DNA of 9,524 nt from Victivallales bacterium (GCA_029934175.1 JAOZMT010000019.1:4485-14008), one strand, 5' to 3'; counted from the first letter of the stretch, positions 1-7,063 are shown. Notes: generated from the letters alone by a model not told the origin. Translations and numbers: made by a program.

Positions 1-40
1 AATTTTGAATTTTAATAGTTAATATAAAAAGGAGAATAGG

Positions 41-409
41 ATGTTTGAAATAGATATAGAAAAGAGTTTTTCAGCGGCACATACATTAGTTGGATATAAA
101 GGAGATTGTTCAAAATTGCATGGACATAATTGGTTAGTGCAAGCTTTTGTTGTTGCAGAAAAATTAGATGAAGTTGGTATTGCAGTTGATTTTAAAAAGT
201 TAAAAAAAGAAATAGATGATATTATATCAGAGTTTGATCATTCACTTTTAAATGATTTAGATTATTTTAAAGTTCAAAATCCAACGAGTGAAAAAATAGC
301 AGAAGTGATTTATAAAAAACTTGCAAAAGCACTTAATGATGGTAATGTTAAAGTTTCAAAAGTTAGAGTCTGTGAGTCTCTTACTTCTGGTGCTACTTAT
401 TCAGAATAG
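41..409 (+). CDS. queD: 6-carboxy-5,6,7,8-tetrahydropterin synthase (QueD / PTPS family)
   Basis: The family converts 7,8-dihydroneopterin triphosphate to 6-carboxytetrahydropterin, an early cytoplasmic step towards 7-deazaguanine (preQ0, queuosine). The 122-aa length is normal. The expected zinc ligands are visible: H14 (in SAAH) and H27 and H29 (in KLHGHN). C23 lies in the catalytic Cys position, D66-H67 (EFDH) match the catalytic His region, and E112 (VCES) matches the pterin-binding Glu. The ATG at 41 has a strong AAAGGAG ribosome binding site about 7 nt upstream. Only 40 bases of upstream sequence are present and no convincing promoter is seen there, so the gene may continue an upstream operon. 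No other queuosine genes are in the window, so the split between queuosine and other pteridine roles rests on family knowledge. Confidence 0.93.
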   Translation: MFEIDIEKSFSAAHTLVGYKGDCSKLHGHNWLVQAFVVAEKLDEVGIAVDFKKLKKEIDDIISEFDHSLLNDLDYFKVQNPTSEKIAEVIYKKLAKALNDGNVKVSKVRVCESLTSGATYSE

Positions 410-423
410 TTATAATTGGAAAA

Positions 424-624
424 ATGAAATCAAATAAAGAACTTAAAATAAATAAAAAACTTTTAATTTGTGGAATGATATTTTCAACGACAATTCCACT
501 TGTTTTGATAAAATTAACATTCGGAATGGATATCCCCATTTTTTCAACGATAATAGGAGTTTTAATGGTGTCATCATCTATTCAATATGTTTATGTATAT
601 AAAAAAATAGAAGATGATAATTAA
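424..624 (+). CDS. small two-helix membrane protein, unknown function
   Basis: This is a 66-aa hypothetical protein that I do not recognise. A lysine-rich N-terminus (about residues 2-12) precedes two hydrophobic stretches, about residues 13-33 and 36-58, followed by a charged tail KKIEDDN. That pattern predicts a hairpin of two transmembrane helices in the inner membrane. It begins 14 nt after the queD stop and is likely co-transcribed with it. Its ribosome binding site is weak (only TTGGAAA before the ATG), so expression may depend on translational coupling or be low. The unbroken frame and consistent hydrophobicity argue that it is real. Confidence 0.55.
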   Translation: MKSNKELKINKKLLICGMIFSTTIPLVLIKLTFGMDIPIFSTIIGVLMVSSSIQYVYVYKKIEDDN

Positions 625-714
625 AAAATAATATAACAAAGTTATTGAACTTAATCATTTTTGCTACAGCAAAGAGGATAAGTGAATTCAATGTTAGGTA
701 AAAGGAGAAATATA

Positions 715-1350
715 ATGGCATTTGCAAGTTTTAAGACAATAACAGATGTATGTGTGAAATTTGATTGTGATGCTGAATATGAAAATTTTATATCACAAAA
801 AGAAATTAAAATAGATCAAGTTTTAATGAATTATATAAAAAGCAATTTTCATAAAAGAAGTTCTTATCTTAATGAATATGTAATTTGTGAAAGGTTGATT
901 AGTCCAATTATAGAAATGATTGCAGATGCAAATGATTTACCTGTATGGTCTCATATCCCATTTAATGTAACCGATGAGTTATCTGGAACTCCAGATTATA
1001 TTTTTGCTCCTGCTTTGCCTGGACGACAAAAATATAAGTTGCCTATTGCTTGTTTAGGCGAAGCTAAAAAAGATGATTTTGATGAAGGCTGGGGACAAAC
1101 AGCAGCAGAAATGGTAGCTGCACAAATCGCAAATAAAAATAAAGAAGTTCCGATTTATGGCTTGGTAACGAATGGAAAATTTTGGGAGTTTGGTAAGTTA
1201 ATAGAAAATAAATTTATAATGGAAGACGCACCTTTTTCTGTAAAAAATTTACAACAAATCTTAAATGTTTTAAATTGGTTTTTCTGTGAAGCACGCAAAA
1301 GTGCAGATGTTTTATTGGATATCGAAGCTAAAGAAAAAAAGGAGAAATAA
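715..1350 (+). CDS. PD-(D/E)XK nuclease-fold protein, HsdR N-terminal-like, array copy 1
   Basis: This 211-aa protein resembles the stand-alone 'type I restriction enzyme R protein N-terminal domain' proteins that are common in cyanobacteria (family recalled, not searched). The nuclease core reads E59 (VICE), D94 (GTPD), then E116-x-K118 (LGEAKK), followed by QTAAEMVAAQ at 128-137 and the strand/turn LVTNGKFWEFGKL near 150. This fits a Mg-dependent PD-(D/E)XK active site with all residues present. No helicase, HsdM or HsdS is fused or adjacent, so DNA cleavage is inferred only. The start is the ATG at 715, chosen because AAAGGAG precedes it by 7 nt and MAF.(S/N)FK begins every copy; the frame also extends upstream to a GTG at 682. 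The N-terminal half is type A (FNVT, ERLISPII); the late patch APFSVKNLQ resembles copy 5. Confidence 0.85.
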   Translation: MAFASFKTITDVCVKFDCDAEYENFISQKEIKIDQVLMNYIKSNFHKRSSYLNEYVICERLISPIIEMIADANDLPVWSHIPFNVTDELSGTPDYIFAPALPGRQKYKLPIACLGEAKKDDFDEGWGQTAAEMVAAQIANKNKEVPIYGLVTNGKFWEFGKLIENKFIMEDAPFSVKNLQQILNVLNWFFCEARKSADVLLDIEAKEKKEK

Positions 1351-1351
1351 A

Positions 1352-1990
1352 ATGGCGTTTGCAAATTTTAAGACAATAAGTCATGTGGCTTACAAGTTTG
1401 ATTGTGAAATAGAATATAAATCTTTTATATCACAAAAAGAAATAAAAATAGATGAAGTTTTGATGAATTATATAAAAAGTAATTTTCATGAAGGAAGTTC
1501 TTATATTAATGAATATGTGATTTGCGAAAGGTTGATTAGTCCAATTATTGGTATGGTTGCAAATGCAAATAATCTACCTGTATGGTCTCATGTCCCATTT
1601 AATGTAACAGACGAGTTGAACGGAACTCCTGATTATATTTTTGCTCCAGGTTTGCCTGGGAATAAAGATTATAAATTACCAATAGCGTGTTTAGGCGAAG
1701 CTAAAAAAGATGACTTTATTGAAGGTTGGGGACAAACAGCAGCAGAAATGGTAGCTGCACAAATCGCAAATAAAAATAAAGAAGTTCCCATTTATGGTTT
1801 GGTAACAAATGGAAAAAGTTGGGAATTTGGTAAGTTAATAGGAAATAAATTTATAATTGAAGAAAAAACTCTTTCAGTGACTGATGATTTACAAAAAGTT
1901 TTAAATATTTTAAATTGGTTTTTCTGTGAAGCACGCAAAAATGCAGATATTTTATTGGATATCGAAGCTAAAGAAAAAAAGGAGAAATAA
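1352..1990 (+). CDS. PD-(D/E)XK nuclease-fold protein, HsdR N-terminal-like, array copy 2
   Basis: A 212-aa paralogue starting 1 nt after the stop of copy 1. Its ribosome binding site (AAAAAAAGGAG, ending at 1344) lies inside the last codons of copy 1 (the KEKKEK tail), 7 nt before the ATG, so the two genes are translationally linked. The active-site set is intact: ICE, GTPD, GEAKK and the QTAAEMVAAQ helix. The N-terminal half is type A, like copies 1 and 4, but with a changed stretch SHVAYKFDCE near residues 10-20. The late patch is of the SVTDDLQ type, with one residue more than copy 1. All catalytic positions are kept, so nothing suggests decay. Biochemical role unknown; nuclease activity is inferred. 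Confidence 0.85.
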   Translation: MAFANFKTISHVAYKFDCEIEYKSFISQKEIKIDEVLMNYIKSNFHEGSSYINEYVICERLISPIIGMVANANNLPVWSHVPFNVTDELNGTPDYIFAPGLPGNKDYKLPIACLGEAKKDDFIEGWGQTAAEMVAAQIANKNKEVPIYGLVTNGKSWEFGKLIGNKFIIEEKTLSVTDDLQKVLNILNWFFCEARKNADILLDIEAKEKKEK

Positions 1991-1991
1991 A

Positions 1992-2630
1992 ATGGCGTTT
2001 GCAAATTTTAAAAATTTAAGTAGTGTTTGTGTGAAATTTGATTGTGATATGGAGTATCAAAGTTTTATTAAGGGAAAAAAAATTGAAGTTCATCAAGTTT
2101 TGCTTGATTTTATAAAAGATAATTTATTTAATAATGCATCATATATAAATGAATATGTTATTTGTGAAAATATAATAAAACCTATTATTACAATTCCAGC
2201 AAAAGAAAATAATTTACCAATTTGGTCTCATACTCCATTTTATGTAACAGATGAATTGAGTGGAACTCCTGATTATATTTTCGCTCCTGCATTACCTGCA
2301 AATCAAGATTATAAGCTCCCTATTGTATGTTTAGGCGAAGCCAAAAAAGATGATTTTACTAGAGGTTGGGGGCAAACAGCAGCAGAAATGGTAGCTGCAC
2401 AAATCGCAAATAAAAATAAAGAAGTTCCGATTTTAGGATTGGTTACAAATGGAACTTTTTGGCAGTTTGGTAAGTTAATTGGCAATAAATTTATAATTGA
2501 AGAAAAGGCTATTTCTGTAACTGATAATTTACAAAATGTTTTAAATGTTTTAAATTGGTTTTTCTGTGAAGCACGCAAAAATGCAGATATTTTACTGGAA
2601 ATTGAAGCTAAAGAGAAAAAAGGAGAATGA
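1992..2630 (+). CDS. PD-(D/E)XK nuclease-fold protein, HsdR N-terminal-like, array copy 3
   Basis: A 212-aa paralogue with the same 1-nt spacing and the same embedded ribosome binding site as copy 2. Its N-terminal half is clearly different (type B: ENIIKPII, PAKENNLP, PFYVTDELSG), shared in outline only with copy 5. The second half returns to near-identity with the other copies. ICE, GTPD, GEAKKDDF and QTAAEMVAAQ are all present. LGLVTNGTFWQFGKL carries substitutions (T and Q for K/E) in a segment otherwise well conserved across the array. The late patch is SVTDNLQ. The divergent N-terminus could carry the specificity of the protein, for DNA or for a partner; this is inference. Confidence 0.85.
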   Translation: MAFANFKNLSSVCVKFDCDMEYQSFIKGKKIEVHQVLLDFIKDNLFNNASYINEYVICENIIKPIITIPAKENNLPIWSHTPFYVTDELSGTPDYIFAPALPANQDYKLPIVCLGEAKKDDFTRGWGQTAAEMVAAQIANKNKEVPILGLVTNGTFWQFGKLIGNKFIIEEKAISVTDNLQNVLNVLNWFFCEARKNADILLEIEAKEKKGE

Positions 2631-2631
2631 A

Positions 2632-3270
2632 ATGGCATTTACAAGTTTTAAAACTATAACAGATGTATGTGTGAAATTTGATTATGATATAGAATATAAA
2701 TCTTTTATATTACAAAAAGAAATTAAAATAGATGAAGTTTTGATAAATTATATAAAAAATAATTTTCATCAAGGAAGTTCTTATCTTAATGAATATGTAA
2801 TTTGCGAAAGGTTAATTAGTCCCATTATTGGTATGATTGCTGATGCAAATAATTTACCAATCTGGTCTCATATCCCATTTAATGTAACTGAGGAATTATC
2901 TGGAACTCCAGATTATATTTTTGCTCCTTCTTTGCCTGGACAGCAAAGATATAAGCTGCCAATTGCGTGTTTAGGCGAAGCTAAAAAAGATGATTTTATT
3001 GAAGGTTGGGGACAAACAGCAGCAGAAATGGTAGCTGCACAAATCGCAAATAAAAATAAAGAAATTCTGATTTATGGCTTGGTAACGAATGGGAAAAGTT
3101 GGGAATTTGGTAAGTTAATTGGAAATAAATTTATAATTGAGGAAAAGGGTATTTCAGCTACTGATGATTTACAAAAAGTATTAAATGTTTTAAATTGGTT
3201 TTTCTGTGAAGCACGCAAAAGTGCAGATATTTTATTGGAAATCGAAGCTAAAGAAAAAAAGGAGAAATAA
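2632..3270 (+). CDS. PD-(D/E)XK nuclease-fold protein, HsdR N-terminal-like, array copy 4
   Basis: A 212-aa paralogue beginning 1 nt after the TGA of copy 3, with AAAAAAGGAG in the end of copy 3. The N-terminal half is type A and very close to copy 1 (TITDVCVKFD, ERLISPIIGMIADANNLP). The late patch is of the ATDDLQ type, like copies 2 and 3 rather than copy 1. The active-site set ICE, GTPD, GEAKK and QTAAEMVAAQ is intact. KEILIYGLVTNG differs from the KEVPI(Y/L)GLVTNG of the other copies, and this change ends the stretch that is identical at DNA level in all five genes. The combination of halves marks it as a mosaic. Confidence 0.85.
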   Translation: MAFTSFKTITDVCVKFDYDIEYKSFILQKEIKIDEVLINYIKNNFHQGSSYLNEYVICERLISPIIGMIADANNLPIWSHIPFNVTEELSGTPDYIFAPSLPGQQRYKLPIACLGEAKKDDFIEGWGQTAAEMVAAQIANKNKEILIYGLVTNGKSWEFGKLIGNKFIIEEKGISATDDLQKVLNVLNWFFCEARKSADILLEIEAKEKKEK

Positions 3271-3271
3271 G

Positions 3272-3913
3272 ATGGCGTTTATAAATTTTAAAACTACAAC
3301 AGATGTGTGTGAAAAATTTGATATTGATATTGAGGAAGATAATTTTATTAAGGAAAAAGAGATAATGGTCGATAAAGTTCTTTTGGATTATATAAAAATG
3401 AATTTGAAAGATAAGAGTTCATTTTTAAATGAATATGTAATTTGTGAAGATATAATAAAACCTATTATTAAAATAACTGCAACTGAAAACGATTTACCTA
3501 TTTGGTCTCATATTCCATTTTATGTGACATATGAATTGAGTGGAACTCCTGATTATATTTTTGCACCTGCTTTGCGTGGACGACAAAGGTATAAATTGCC
3601 GATAGCATGTTTAGGTGAAGCTAAAAAAGATGATTTTACTGGTGGTTGGGGACAAACAGCAGCAGAAATGGTAGCTGCACAAATCGCAAATAAAAATAAA
3701 GAAGTTCCGATTTATGGCTTGGTAACAAATGGAAAAAGTTGGGAATTTGGTAAGTTAACAGGAAATAAATTTATAATTGAAGCAGCGCCTTTTACCGTAA
3801 AGGATTTACAAAAACTCTTAAATATTTTAAATTGGTTTTTCTGTGAAGCACGCAAAAGTGCAGATATTTTATTGGATATTGAAGCTAAAGAAAAAGCGGC
3901 TAAGGAGAATTGA
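3272..3913 (+). CDS. PD-(D/E)XK nuclease-fold protein, HsdR N-terminal-like, array copy 5
   Basis: The last and longest copy (213 aa). The N-terminal half is type B, like copy 3 (EDIIKPII, ENDLPIWSH, PFYVTYELSG), with more acidic substitutions near residues 15-30. The late patch APFTVKDLQ matches copy 1 rather than copy 3. The tail differs (KEKAAKEN instead of KEKKEK) and carries AAGGAG, which serves rnc. ICE, GTPD, GEAKKDDF and QTAAEMVAAQ are all kept. It begins 1 nt after the stop of copy 4 with the ribosome binding site inside that gene. As the boundary copy its altered 3' end may reflect fusion of the array to a pre-existing rnc leader, which is inference. Confidence 0.85.
   Translation: MAFINFKTTTDVCEKFDIDIEEDNFIKEKEIMVDKVLLDYIKMNLKDKSSFLNEYVICEDIIKPIIKITATENDLPIWSHIPFYVTYELSGTPDYIFAPALRGRQRYKLPIACLGEAKKDDFTGGWGQTAAEMVAAQIANKNKEVPIYGLVTNGKSWEFGKLTGNKFIIEAAPFTVKDLQKLLNILNWFFCEARKSADILLDIEAKEKAAKEN
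3902..3907 (+). promoter_or_regulatory. ribosome binding site of rnc, inside array copy 5
   Basis: AAGGAG lies 7 nt before the TTG at 3915 and within the last codons of copy 5. It decides the start of rnc: no ATG lies near, and the conserved RNase III N-terminus (LKEALTHRSY) begins soon after this TTG. Confidence 0.75.
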
Positions 3914-3914
3914 T

Positions 3915-4607
3915 TTGTTTGAAAATATAGAGAAGTTGAAATATAATATTGATTATCAGTTTAATGATATGAAATTATTAAAAGAAGCTTTGACTCATAG
4001 ATCTTATGCTACTGAAAGACGATTGAGATATGATAACCAACGCTTGGAATATTTTGGCGACTCTGTTATTCAAATTATTGTATCTGAATATTTATATCAT
4101 CGTTATCCGAAACAAAAAGAAGGTTTTCTTACAAAAACACGCTCTTCATTAGTAAAAAAAGAGGCTCTTGCAGATTTAGCACGGGATATAGACCTTGGTT
4201 CTTTTATATTTTTTGGGCGTGGCGAAATGCTTTCTGAGGCTGCTGATAGGGATTCAGCTTTAGCTGATGCTTTTGAAGCTCTTGTTGGGGCTATGTTTAT
4301 AGATAGTAATGGAATAGATAAACCAAAAGCATTTTGTTTATATTTAATAAAAAAAATCTATCCAGATCCGACAAAACTTCTTCCACATTCTAATAAAAAA
4401 GGAGATTTACAAGAATATATAGCAACCCATAACTTAGGAGATTCTCCAGAGTATCGAGTAAAGACAACTACAGGACCTAGTCATTTACCTCGTTATGAGA
4501 TCGAAGTTATTGTTCAAGGTAAAGTTGTTGGAATTGGTATTGCTAGTAAGAAAAAATTAGCAGAACAAAAAGCTGCAAAAGAAGCATTAAGAAATCTTTC
4601 AAAATAA
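3915..4607 (+). CDS. rnc: ribonuclease III
   Basis: A double-stranded RNA endonuclease that processes rRNA precursors and structured mRNAs. The protein is 230 aa, a normal length, starting at TTG with a good AAGGAG. The RNase III domain (about 10-150) has LTHRSY at 26-31, the signature NQRLEYFGDS at 41-50 with catalytic E45 and D49, and DAFEALVGA with D118 and E121 as the second acidic pair. The C-terminal double-stranded RNA binding domain spans about 153-230, ending SKKKLAEQKAAKEALRNL. The stop overlaps the ATG of the next gene by 1 nt (TAATG), so the pair is probably translationally coupled. Translation also appears linked to array copy 5 upstream. The frame continues open upstream of the TTG for 24 codons into copy 5; that stretch is coincidental array sequence, not part of the protein. 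Confidence 0.95.
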   Translation: MFENIEKLKYNIDYQFNDMKLLKEALTHRSYATERRLRYDNQRLEYFGDSVIQIIVSEYLYHRYPKQKEGFLTKTRSSLVKKEALADLARDIDLGSFIFFGRGEMLSEAADRDSALADAFEALVGAMFIDSNGIDKPKAFCLYLIKKIYPDPTKLLPHSNKKGDLQEYIATHNLGDSPEYRVKTTTGPSHLPRYEIEVIVQGKVVGIGIASKKKLAEQKAAKEALRNLSK

Positions 4608-6406
4608 TGGCAAAACAATATCATTTATCATTTTTAGGTTGCGTTGAAATATTTGCAATCATCTTTACATTTATTTTGCCATTTAAATTTTCTACAATAG
4701 CGATGATGCCTGCCGTTCCTCTTCCGTTTTCTTTTTTTTATGTATTAATTGGAATGTGTCCTAATGGTGTTTTTACAATGCTTTCAGGTTTTTTATTACT
4801 TCTAGTGCTTTTAGATAATCAAAAAAATCTTAAATTTAATAAATATTCCTTATTTTTTATTGCGATTTGTGCAAGTTTTCCTTTAATATCTGCAATAGGA
4901 TTTATCAATGCAAGTGTTTATGAATACGCTTTTACTCAAGTTTCTTATGTCACTGGGCTTGCGACTTATGCAATTGCTATGTTTCTTTTATTGAATAATT
5001 CAAAAAATGATTTTTCAAATAAAATATTGTGGGCTATAACATTATCAAGTAGCATTTTAATAATTCATGGATTATATCAATATTTTTACGGTTTTGCTGA
5101 TGCACGGGAAGCATTAATCGCACAATCAAAAACATCAGGTGTGGATTTTATAAAAGGTAATTTTAAGACTAGGTTAATGAGTGCAAGAGTTAAATCTACA
5201 TTTGCAATTTCTAATTCTTTTGCAGCACACATTATTTTAACTTTACCAATTATTTTAGCATTCTTCTATAAAAAAGCGAAAAATATAGAAGAAACTTATG
5301 CGACACGATGTATTTTATTATATCCATTTATATTAATTGGATTAGTTGTCTTATATTTAACAAGTAGTCGTGCTGGAGTAGTATGTTTTATAATATCTTT
5401 GGCTACTGTTTTTTTTGCGATTTATGCAAAAAAACAAAATTTATTTAAAAGTGCATTAATAGCAATAATTATCATTTTTATAATATTTTTTCTTTCTCTT
5501 TTTGCGGTTCGTGCATATTTTGATTTTGGGGCGGCGGTTTATAGAGCAGATTACTGTTGGGCTGCAATAAAAATATTTTCTAATAATATTTTATTAGGAA
5601 CAGGTTGGGGAGATTTCTTTCACGAATATACTCAAATAAAACTTTTAAATAACACAGAAGCACCACGACTCCCACATAATATGATTTTATCTTTAGCCTC
5701 TCAAGTTGGAATCTTTGGCTTTATCTCTTCTATAATATTTTTGTGCTATCCTCTATATGTTTTTATTCTTAAATTAAAAAAAATAAGATGTCGTAATTTG
5801 TCATCAATAGATTTTATACCTTTAGCAATAATTACAGGATTTCTTGCTTGGGCGATGCATTCTTTATGTGATTTTAATTTACAAATACCATCAACTATGT
5901 GCTATGCTATTTTATTAGTTTTAATATTTTTAAATAAATTTAATAAACAAAAGCAAGATATAAAAAACTTATTTGTTTTGAAAAATTTTATTCTACTTTT
6001 TGCGATATGTGCATTATATTTAGGATATATATCTACTCGAAATGAAACAGCATTTTTTGATTTTAAGATGTTTTGTGATCCTCGTTTTAAGACAAAGCAA
6101 GAATATCAAAATATATCGATTGGAACGATCTTAAAAGAATTTGAAAAAGTTCATTTAATTAATCCCAAATCACCATTTATTTACATAGAAGTTGCACACT
6201 TCGCAATTAGCAAACGACAGTTTTTATTGGCAGAACAATATATTAAAAAGGCTATTCAATATTCTCCAGAACGAGCTTCTTTATATCATAAATTAGGAAA
6301 TATTCAAACTTATATCAATAAAAATAATGATGCTAAAAAGAATTTTGAAATAGCAAAAAAACTATTTCCTTTCAAATATGACAACTTTAAAAAAATATCA
6401 AAATAA
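4607..6406 (+). CDS. O-antigen ligase/polymerase-like membrane protein (Wzy_C) with C-terminal TPRs
   Basis: A 599-aa protein with about a dozen hydrophobic segments over residues 1-475, followed by a soluble C-terminal part. The Wzy_C region (about 240-425) shows the family landmarks: YLTSSRAGVV after a membrane helix, GTGWGDFFHEY in the large periplasmic loop, and PHNMILSLASQVGIFGF. Residues about 520-590 form two TPR-like repeats (YIEVAHFAISKRQFLLAEQ and following, with the alternating A/Y/L pattern). In this family such proteins join or polymerise surface glycans at the periplasmic face. Whether this one is a WaaL-type ligase, a Wzy polymerase or a protein O-glycosylating enzyme cannot be told. 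It is coupled to rnc by a 1-nt overlap and overlaps aat by 29 nt. No other glycan genes are in view. Confidence 0.8.
   Translation: MAKQYHLSFLGCVEIFAIIFTFILPFKFSTIAMMPAVPLPFSFFYVLIGMCPNGVFTMLSGFLLLLVLLDNQKNLKFNKYSLFFIAICASFPLISAIGFINASVYEYAFTQVSYVTGLATYAIAMFLLLNNSKNDFSNKILWAITLSSSILIIHGLYQYFYGFADAREALIAQSKTSGVDFIKGNFKTRLMSARVKSTFAISNSFAAHIILTLPIILAFFYKKAKNIEETYATRCILLYPFILIGLVVLYLTSSRAGVVCFIISLATVFFAIYAKKQNLFKSALIAIIIIFIIFFLSLFAVRAYFDFGAAVYRADYCWAAIKIFSNNILLGTGWGDFFHEYTQIKLLNNTEAPRLPHNMILSLASQVGIFGFISSIIFLCYPLYVFILKLKKIRCRNLSSIDFIPLAIITGFLAWAMHSLCDFNLQIPSTMCYAILLVLIFLNKFNKQKQDIKNLFVLKNFILLFAICALYLGYISTRNETAFFDFKMFCDPRFKTKQEYQNISIGTILKEFEKVHLINPKSPFIYIEVAHFAISKRQFLLAEQYIKKAIQYSPERASLYHKLGNIQTYINKNNDAKKNFEIAKKLFPFKYDNFKKISK
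4861..4873 (+). repeat. dispersed 13-mer TGCGATTTGTGCA
   Basis: Exact match to TGCGATWTRTGCA within the ligase gene, read there as the codons for AICA. One of 13 copies in the window. Confidence 0.6.
5416..5428 (+). repeat. dispersed 13-mer TGCGATTTATGCA
   Basis: Exact match with the full flanks TT and A (TTGCGATTTATGCAA, 5415-5429) inside the ligase gene, translated FAIYAK. Confidence 0.65.
6001..6013 (+). repeat. dispersed 13-mer TGCGATATGTGCA
   Basis: Exact match to the consensus inside the ligase gene, same variant as the intergenic copy at 7951. A looser relative, TGCGGTTCGTGCA, is at 5503-5515. Confidence 0.6.
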
Positions 6407-7028
6407 AGAATCTATCTTTTCCGATGTTTGGAATACAGATGAATATGGAATTCTTCTGTATTCTTATGACATATCTGTAGAAGCTCTTTTAAATGCTTAT
6501 GCTAATGGTGTTTTCCCATGGCCTTATGATGATGAGTCTATTCCTTGGTTTGCTCCAGATGAACGAGGAATATTAGAGTTTGAAAAATTACATATTTCAA
6601 AGAGATTACAGAGACACTTTAAGAAAAATGAATTTGAATTTAGAATAAATACAAATTTTAAAAAAGTTATAAAAAATTGTGCAACAGTAACAAGAAAAGG
6701 GCAGAGTGGGACTTGGATTACAGACAAACTCTTAGAAGTCTACACTGAATTAAACAAAGAAGGTTTCGCAATTAGCTTTGAGACTTATTATAATAATGAA
6801 CTTGTTGGTGGTATGTATGGAGTTTTAATTGATAATTATTTTGCAGGGGAGAGTATGTTTGCTTTAAAATCTAATGCATCTAAATTTGCTTTAGTTAATA
6901 CTTGTGACTTTTTTAGAAGAAAAGGTATGGAATGGATTGATATACAAACAATAACTCCGTTATTACAATCTTTTGGAGCAACAGAAATTTCAAAATTGCG
7001 ATTTATGCAAAAATTAAAATCACTTTAA
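6378..7028 (+). CDS. aat: leucyl/phenylalanyl-tRNA-protein transferase
   Basis: Transfers Leu or Phe from aminoacyl-tRNA to N-terminal Arg/Lys of proteins, making them N-degron substrates for ClpS-ClpAP. The 216-aa protein shows the family signatures in order: YANGVFPWP, IPWFAPDERGI, HISKRL, GTWI, the LVGGMYGV core, then FAGESMFALKSNASKFAL and the late DIQTITPLLQSFGATEI. In well-known members the segment before LVGG reads AHSVE and here it reads AISFE, a mild deviation. The start ATG at 6378 lies inside the end of the ligase gene (29-nt overlap) with no clear ribosome binding site, so coupled translation is likely. In-frame alternatives downstream are too far into conserved sequence. It is the last gene of the plus-strand block. 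Confidence 0.93.
   Translation: MTTLKKYQNKESIFSDVWNTDEYGILLYSYDISVEALLNAYANGVFPWPYDDESIPWFAPDERGILEFEKLHISKRLQRHFKKNEFEFRINTNFKKVIKNCATVTRKGQSGTWITDKLLEVYTELNKEGFAISFETYYNNELVGGMYGVLIDNYFAGESMFALKSNASKFALVNTCDFFRRKGMEWIDIQTITPLLQSFGATEISKLRFMQKLKSL
6997..7009 (+). repeat. dispersed 13-mer TGCGATTTATGCA near the end of aat
   Basis: The 15-mer TTGCGATTTATGCAA (6996-7010) is identical to that at 5415 but is read in another frame (LRFMQ instead of FAIYA), so protein conservation cannot explain it. Confidence 0.65.
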
Positions 7029-7063
7029 AATAAAGATAGCGTTAGATATGTAAAGGTTTAAAT

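Larger units (their letters stand above)
715..3913 (+). repeat. five-unit tandem gene array, 640-bp period
   Basis: Starts fall at 715, 1352, 1992, 2632 and 3272, a spacing of 637 then 640, 640 and 640. A 51-nt block is identical in all five units including silent sites: 1096-1146, 1733-1783, 2373-2423, 3013-3063 and 3653-3703. A second block around TTGGTTTTTCTGTGAAGCAC near each 3' end is also identical. The N-terminal coding halves are much more divergent. Conservation of silent sites in one part only points to local homogenisation by gene conversion rather than simple recent duplication. Confidence 0.9.

Noticed and set aside
5..28. Promoter (TTGAAT and TATAAA) before queD
   Set aside because: The spacing between the two boxes is only 12 nt, too short for a sigma-70 promoter, and such AT-rich matches are expected here by chance.
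645..714. Promoter ahead of the nuclease array
   Set aside because: TTGAAC at 645-650 is a fair -35 box, but no acceptable -10 box lies 16-18 nt downstream, so I do not call it.
1286..1351. Longer forms of array copies 2-5 and rnc beginning MKHAK, 22-24 codons upstream
   Set aside because: These are in-frame GTG codons inside the preceding gene without a ribosome binding site. The extension is simply the array's conserved 3' end read in another frame, and it is also present ahead of rnc, where family knowledge shows it does not belong.
1155..2638. Minus-strand ORFs opposite the array copies
   Set aside because: They recur opposite the same segment of each copy and mirror the plus-strand codons. 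They have no ribosome binding site or recognisable product.
715..3913. CRISPR or integron cassette array
   Set aside because: The repeat unit is a complete protein-coding gene of 640 bp. There are no short repeats with unique spacers and no attC-like sites between units.
6524..6727. Minus-strand 67-codon ORF inside aat
   Set aside because: It lies wholly opposite well-conserved aat coding sequence and has no independent support.
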